The notes under the pieces were generated by a model. The model was given only the letters and a program-made list of their open reading frames with translations. It had not been told where the DNA came from and ran no database searches. From Lumbricus terrestris (taxonomy: Eukaryota; Annelida; Clitellata; Crassiclitellata; Lumbricidae), in the NCBI GenBank assembly GCA_949752735.1, contig OX457042.1, positions 33,807,289 to 33,871,288 on the forward strand: a stretch of DNA of 64,000 bases, in the 5' to 3' direction. This document shows, piece by piece, positions 59,401-64,000 of the stretch. The translations under genes and the position numbers were made by a program. Position 1 is the stretch's first letter. Each line of letters begins with the position of its first letter.

Positions 59401-61859
59401 GCTGTGGAAATTTTTCTGCTAGAATATCAATGGTCGAAATCAACCTAGTATACATTAAGAAATGTTGCGTTCCGATCTCAAGTTTCAAACGACTCACTAA
59501 CTCTGCAGTTTGTGAAGACATGCAATAGCTACATTTGTGCACATCAACCTGATGCCATCCTTTTCATTCTGTACACATCATCTTGAAAGTTGAAACATAA
59601 GCACCTAACCTTGTAACATACACCTTTTCAGCCTACCTTACAATGCATTAATGTTTAAAGTGATCTAGGCAATGTTACCCAAACATGCAATGCTTGTAAG
59701 AGGTCTTCACTCGTGCAATATAAATGCTTTGGTTCATGGTACAGTGCACATTACACACACACATACATGCAAAGGCATTTCCCAGTGGCACCCAACTATG
59801 TAGCCAGCACAAAGGAACCAAATAGAAATTGTATAAACTTATGTTGGGACTACACTCAGTTAGAGACCTTAGACAACCACAATGTGTGCAGAGTTTCCCT
59901 GAGACGGTTGAATTACCATGTGTGGATCGTGAACAAATTCTTTCATGAAGAATTACTCGATCAAATGGCTCTACGGAATTCTGATGTCATGGCCATCGGT
60001 CAAACTGGACAGACACTCAATTTTTCGCAAGTATGCAGTCATATCACACATGTAAATTTCCATCTTCTTTGGACTGTTTATCAGAATGGCTCTCTTTGGA
60101 ACAACTCTCTCACCTATAGAATCACCAATCTGTCAGCTAGAGAAACTTATTATAGCAATAAACAACATTTTATATATATATATAAAATTCTGATATATAT
60201 ATATATAATCATGGGGCACAGTGGGTATGTTCGTTGCCTTGCAGTCGAAGGGTTGCAAGCTTGAATCCACCTCAAGTCGCTGCGTAGGGACCTTGGGCAA
60301 GTCCTTCACTCGTAATGGCTCAGCGCTTTGGCATGAAACTCCCAAGCAGTGTCCGCTCTATAGTCGGGAGCACCTCTTAGAAAGTATCTTGAAGGGGCGC
60401 TATGAATTCTGATTGATTGATATACAACAACAGTAATAACAGAAATAGCAACTAAATATTTTTGAAATATCTTTAGCATGTTAATATGTAATCAGAACCA
60501 ACAAATATGAGAGCAACAAACATTAATTGCAGCTACGGTTGCCAGGGGTGACACGTAGAGCCTCATCCAGAAGTTCTGTAACGCTTTCCAGAATTCACGC
60601 ACTCGCTCAGGCTTCGGGTTGTACATCTCCATAATGTCAAGGCCAGCGGAGAAAATTTTCGGCTGTGCCTGGAAGAAAAGGATAACAAGTCTTGACTTAC
60701 ACATTGTTAGCTAGATTATATATTCTTTAAAATGTGTCACTTTAAATATTTAACCAGTTAAACATGAAGAGTCAACGTGACAATTGCAGCAGAATGGTGT
60801 TGGACGTATTATTAAGCAATACAGGCACAAGATTTAGCAATTCGTGATAAATTGATAATTCACAATAGCAATTCACAGTGATGCACATACAGCCAAAAAA
60901 TTAGAATTTTTAAGATTTTAAATGGACACATCTACAAATACTGGACACATAAATAATCAGTTTCAAACGACAAGAAGGTGGCTGGTGCTTAGCTCTTTAA
61001 TTTTAGTTGTTGCCAGGAAAGAAAGTCAAAGTTAGCCTAGATGTAACAAGGCAATATTCGACTAAGCAAGGTATGGCAGAACACAATGAAAGAAGGCAGG
61101 GCTAAGTCAGTTAAGGCACGGTAAGGCTAGGCACCAGAGTGCATCATAATTACCAGCATAAGGTAGGTAAGGGAAGGCAAGCCAACATATAAAAAGGTTA
61201 GACCTGTATGGTTTGTCAATGATGTTCATCACATGACTCCATCGACTATTGTTTCTAGAAGCATTGTCCTATTTGTTGAATTTTATTGTGGGTGAAACAT
61301 CAGCTCAGAAATGCATTCGCAATCTTCCCTTAGTTCCAATTTGGCTCAATAGGTTAAACTGACTGGTATGCACTGTGAGAGTTGCTTTTAAATATAAGCA
61401 TAAAGATACAACACAGCACAATAATAAACTGTCTAAGTCACATAAAGATACGAGTTCTTGCTGCAGTGGTCTTACTCATTTAAATCCTGATAAATTATTG
61501 TATTTATGACGCATGCAAATATTCTGAACCTGGTGTGCAAGGTGTAAAGACAGCTCGCACCTTTGAACCATCACCGTAACCGAATTACTACTCATTGCCC
61601 AGCAGAAATAAAAACATCAAATACAAAAAATTCAACTACATGTCCAAATGGTTGATTAATGAACGTTGTTTGCAGTTCGGACTGTTTACAACTTCAGACT
61701 AACTTTAGTTCGTTTATCACTATGAACCAACCGAAGTGATAACAAGGCCATTTATCTGTCGGTCGCTTTCCAGCTTATCCAACGTCAAGGTGAGTTCCGT
61801 GAGCAGTTCTAGATTAAGGCTGTTTACTGGCTTTCTCTTCAATTCGACAACAGCTATTC
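56496..61859 (-). CDS. ECI1: ECI1 copy D: exons 2-7 of mitochondrial enoyl-CoA delta isomerase 1 (partial, exon 1 beyond right edge)
   Basis: Exons 2-7: 61859-61732, 60668-60522, 59314-59216, 58164-58145, 57868-57690, 56659-56496 (737 nt). Phases and exon sizes match copies A and C exactly, including the 20-nt exon coding GIVAPFW. SAGLDIMEMY, GHSPAGG and catalytic IGLNE are present; the stop follows ALKRKN. The exon 2 donor is GTTGGT, where the other copies have GTTAGT. No match to the presequence exon lies between 61860 and 64000. In copy C the same intron, without its LTR element, would reach exon 1 within about 1.3 kb, so copy D either has a longer intron 1 with exon 1 outside the window or has lost that exon. 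The last exon differs from copy C by two residues, and intron sequence is shared with copy C, so C and D are the closest pair. Confidence 0.88.
57065..57465 (+). mobile_element. second LINE 3' fragment, intron 6 of ECI1 copy D
   Basis: Decayed LINE tail: FHWLPTRQRIEYR near 57093, LGSIRTNNHAE near 57240, then CAGGGAGCGTTTCTGAGTAG and CCTTGAAGAAGTGCCATATAAA. Frameshifts are present. Confidence 0.65.
58782..59000 (+). mobile_element. tRNA-derived SINE, family 1, intron 4 of ECI1 copy D
   Basis: GTGGAGTGCGGTGGTGTAGTGG head, degenerate B box GGTTCAAATTC, a short deletion in the CGCGTAGGGACC body, then GGGAGCGCCTCCGAACAG and a CTTGACGGGATGCTAT tail. Confidence 0.72.
60211..60415 (+). mobile_element. 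tRNA-derived SINE, family 1, intron 3 of ECI1 copy D
   Basis: ATGGGGCACAGTGGGTATGTTCG head, CTGCGTAGGGACCTTGGGCA body, GGGAGCACCTCTTAG and CTTGAAGGGGCGCTATGAATTC tail ending ATTGATTGAT. Preceded by an AT repeat. Confidence 0.72.
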
Positions 61860-64000
61860 CTACAGAAACATGAGCAGCAATAGTAATACGTTGAGGCTAT
61901 ATAACGTATACATTATGATAGCAACATAAATTTTGACATTTTATAACAGGACTGTGAATGTCAAATACCTTAAGCTATACATCATTGCGTCTTTTCTTCA
62001 ATAGCTTGCCCCAAGCGTCACATTCTACACCTTAGAGTTGCATTTGAACGTATTAAAACTGTTCGTAAACAATCATATCAAGTAATATAAATATAATTAA
62101 TGCATTCATCTGATGCGGTTAATCACAGATGTTATGTCACTATGTGACAATGTATGGCAATAGTATCGCATTATCCTGCATTCATTCACTCATTCGTTTA
62201 TTGCCTCATTGTATGCATAAATATGTTCTCCCAACCAAACACAAACAATTTCTCAGTCAAGTCTCTTTACAAAAAGAACAGTTTTCAATCATGAGTGGAA
62301 TGTCCCAAGACAAAAGAAATGGCTCAAGAGGAAGTCAACTCCAATTGTCATGCCCAACTATTGGAACTGCAAACTATCAGCAACACAATATGTTAGAGTG
62401 CTGAAAAACATGCAGAGAGCACCCAAAACTTCACCTTCAAATATCTGGAAGAACAAAGACATCTGGAGTAACATAGCTTAAACATGTAAGAAGGTGATCC
62501 AAACAGACACAAGCATTACACCCACATTGAAAACCAAAACAAAGACTTTGAACAAAGTGATAGTTTTCTCTATGGATTCTGGGAATGCCAAGTTCTAAGG
62601 CCTATATATAAGGCCTATATAATTTATAAGGTCCAACGTTTTACAGGCAGAAGAGCGAGTCAAAGAATTCTTGTTTCAAAACGTGACTTTCTATACATAG
62701 AGCAGCAAGTGTAATGGAATTCTCCTGAAGCATGACTTCTCACACAACGGCTCCAGGTCTCTGAGCTCTGAGGAGACATCAACAGATCCCAACATAGCTT
62801 TAGCATGGATGATGGAAAAGCACAGTAACGAGGTAAATTGTTTTATATGTGATTTATAGCAGAAAACATAATGCCATCAATAACAATCCTTAGTATGTCC
62901 AAAAATGTAGATATACTTTGTTCAACTACTTTTATATGAAGGCATTCACAAAATTCAAATAAATCCTTGCTTATATACAAATAATCCAGAATACTGTTAC
63001 TAACATGACGTGTAGAAAATCACGATGTTATCCTGAATGTGTTCTTAATACAGCATGCGCTTCTACTTTATCACTATTTAGCCTTGGATCAGCCTGATGG
63101 ACAAGTTAAAAAATTTAAGCCAACTTACAAACTAACTTTTATGAAACTCTTCTGTAATCATTAGTTTCTTTTTTAAAACACTGTCCTCACAAAAGTTTCA
63201 TAATTTTTTTTAAATGGAGTTAACTCTATGAAACTATTTTCTATGGCACCATGGCTTTCACCATCACCAAAGGCAGTTCACCAAATGCAGTTTCAATTAA
63301 GAGTCTGCGAAGTCTATAATAAATATTTATGGCAACATGGAGTATCGGGAGGGAACGTCTATGGTGGTGTAATTGGTTGACTTAAAATAGACACAGGTTA
63401 TATGCACCAAGAGGGTAGTGTATGATGTGACGTATTATGTCATCTCGTATTCCTGCCATTTGGTGGTCCTGAAAAGGGCTGTTCTCAGCTGTCTAGCACA
63501 GGCAGTGCTGGGCAATTTGGCACAGAATGTTCAAGTACGCAAGATGGAAGGTAGCTCCGAACCATTGAAGTCACATGAAATCATCTAGGTAGCATGGACC
63601 ATCTCCTTGGAATTGTCATTCATTCTTCTGAAATAGCCTTGGCTCGCTTCCAACACACTTCACCGCCGTTTGTGTGGGCTCTAGTCACTGGATTCATGAA
63701 ATTTTGACTGATAACTGTGACACCGGGGGTCAAAGCCCATCACATGTTGGTTTTTGACTTTTTGTATTCAGTCATATTCTACAGTTAATCTGCTTCAAAA
63801 AACTTTTTACATAATAAAAATATCTTTTTTCTAACTGAAGTTATATTCTTTTGAATCTGCATTTTGCAAAATTATTACAATTGAGAAAATCGAATTCAAA
63901 GTTTCAGAACATTTGTGTCATGAAAGTCCTTAGTATCAATTACTTAACCTGAATTGGCTGGTTAATAAATGGCTATATCCTGTATCAAATAATCAAATAG
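61860..64000. other. intron 1 of ECI1 copy D (continues past the window)
   Basis: Shares scattered stretches with intron 1 of copy C (for example the (CA)TTGCCTCATT region at 62205 against 46920, and AAAGGCAGTT at 63280 against 47650). No exon 1 match, no other gene. Confidence 0.55.

Noticed and set aside
59713..60264. 183-codon frame in intron 3 of ECI1 copy D
   Set aside because: Runs through an AT repeat into a SINE; no recognisable domain or splice context.

Overview
The window is AT-rich, intron-rich, repeat-dense animal DNA. It reads like a marine invertebrate deuterostome, most likely an echinoderm. Support: very many microsatellites, frequent TAGGCCTA octamers, tRNA-derived SINEs, many short hAT-type elements with 8-bp target duplications, and an LTR element of the Gmr1 type (integrase before reverse transcriptase), a group described from deuterostomes. 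The species call is inference.

The only host genes I can support are four tandem copies, all on the minus strand, of mitochondrial enoyl-CoA delta isomerase 1 (ECI1/DCI, crotonase superfamily). I call them A (18196-24075), B (26849-33249), C (39766-52167) and D (56496 to beyond the right edge; exon 1 is not in the window). Each has the same seven-exon structure with identical intron phases, including a 20-nt microexon, so they arose by DNA-level tandem duplication. A, B and C each read as an intact protein of 298-300 residues with a mitochondrial presequence and the catalytic glutamate. Copies C and D also share flanking and intronic sequence, so comparing the copies shows which mobile elements arrived after duplication.

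Mobile elements by region: 1-7161 holds microsatellites and a TA-flanked inverted-repeat transposon (2585-4878) carrying a hAT element (2842-4130). 7162-14771 is a complete Gmr1-like LTR retrotransposon (612-bp LTRs, 5-bp TSD, order coiled coil-INT-RT-RNase H) whose integrase is split by a hAT-like element (9815-11760). 14772-18195 holds a minisatellite split by a MITE, and trinucleotide and (ACTGAA)-type repeats. 18196-61859 is the ECI1 array. Its introns and spacers contain SINEs, LINE 3' ends, a non-autonomous Helitron (38481-39336), about a dozen MITEs and a 4.1-kb LTR element (47726-51835) in intron 1 of copy C. That element has LTRs that look identical and encodes one 728-codon unknown reading frame with no recognisable reverse transcriptase. 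61860-64000 is intron 1 of copy D.

The ECI1 genes act in mitochondrial beta-oxidation of unsaturated fatty acids. Everything else supported here is mobile or simple-sequence DNA. The strongest candidates for something undescribed are the orphan-ORF LTR element, the primer-site-like tandem repeats in the Gmr1-like leader, and an internal hairpin module shared by MITE families with different ends.
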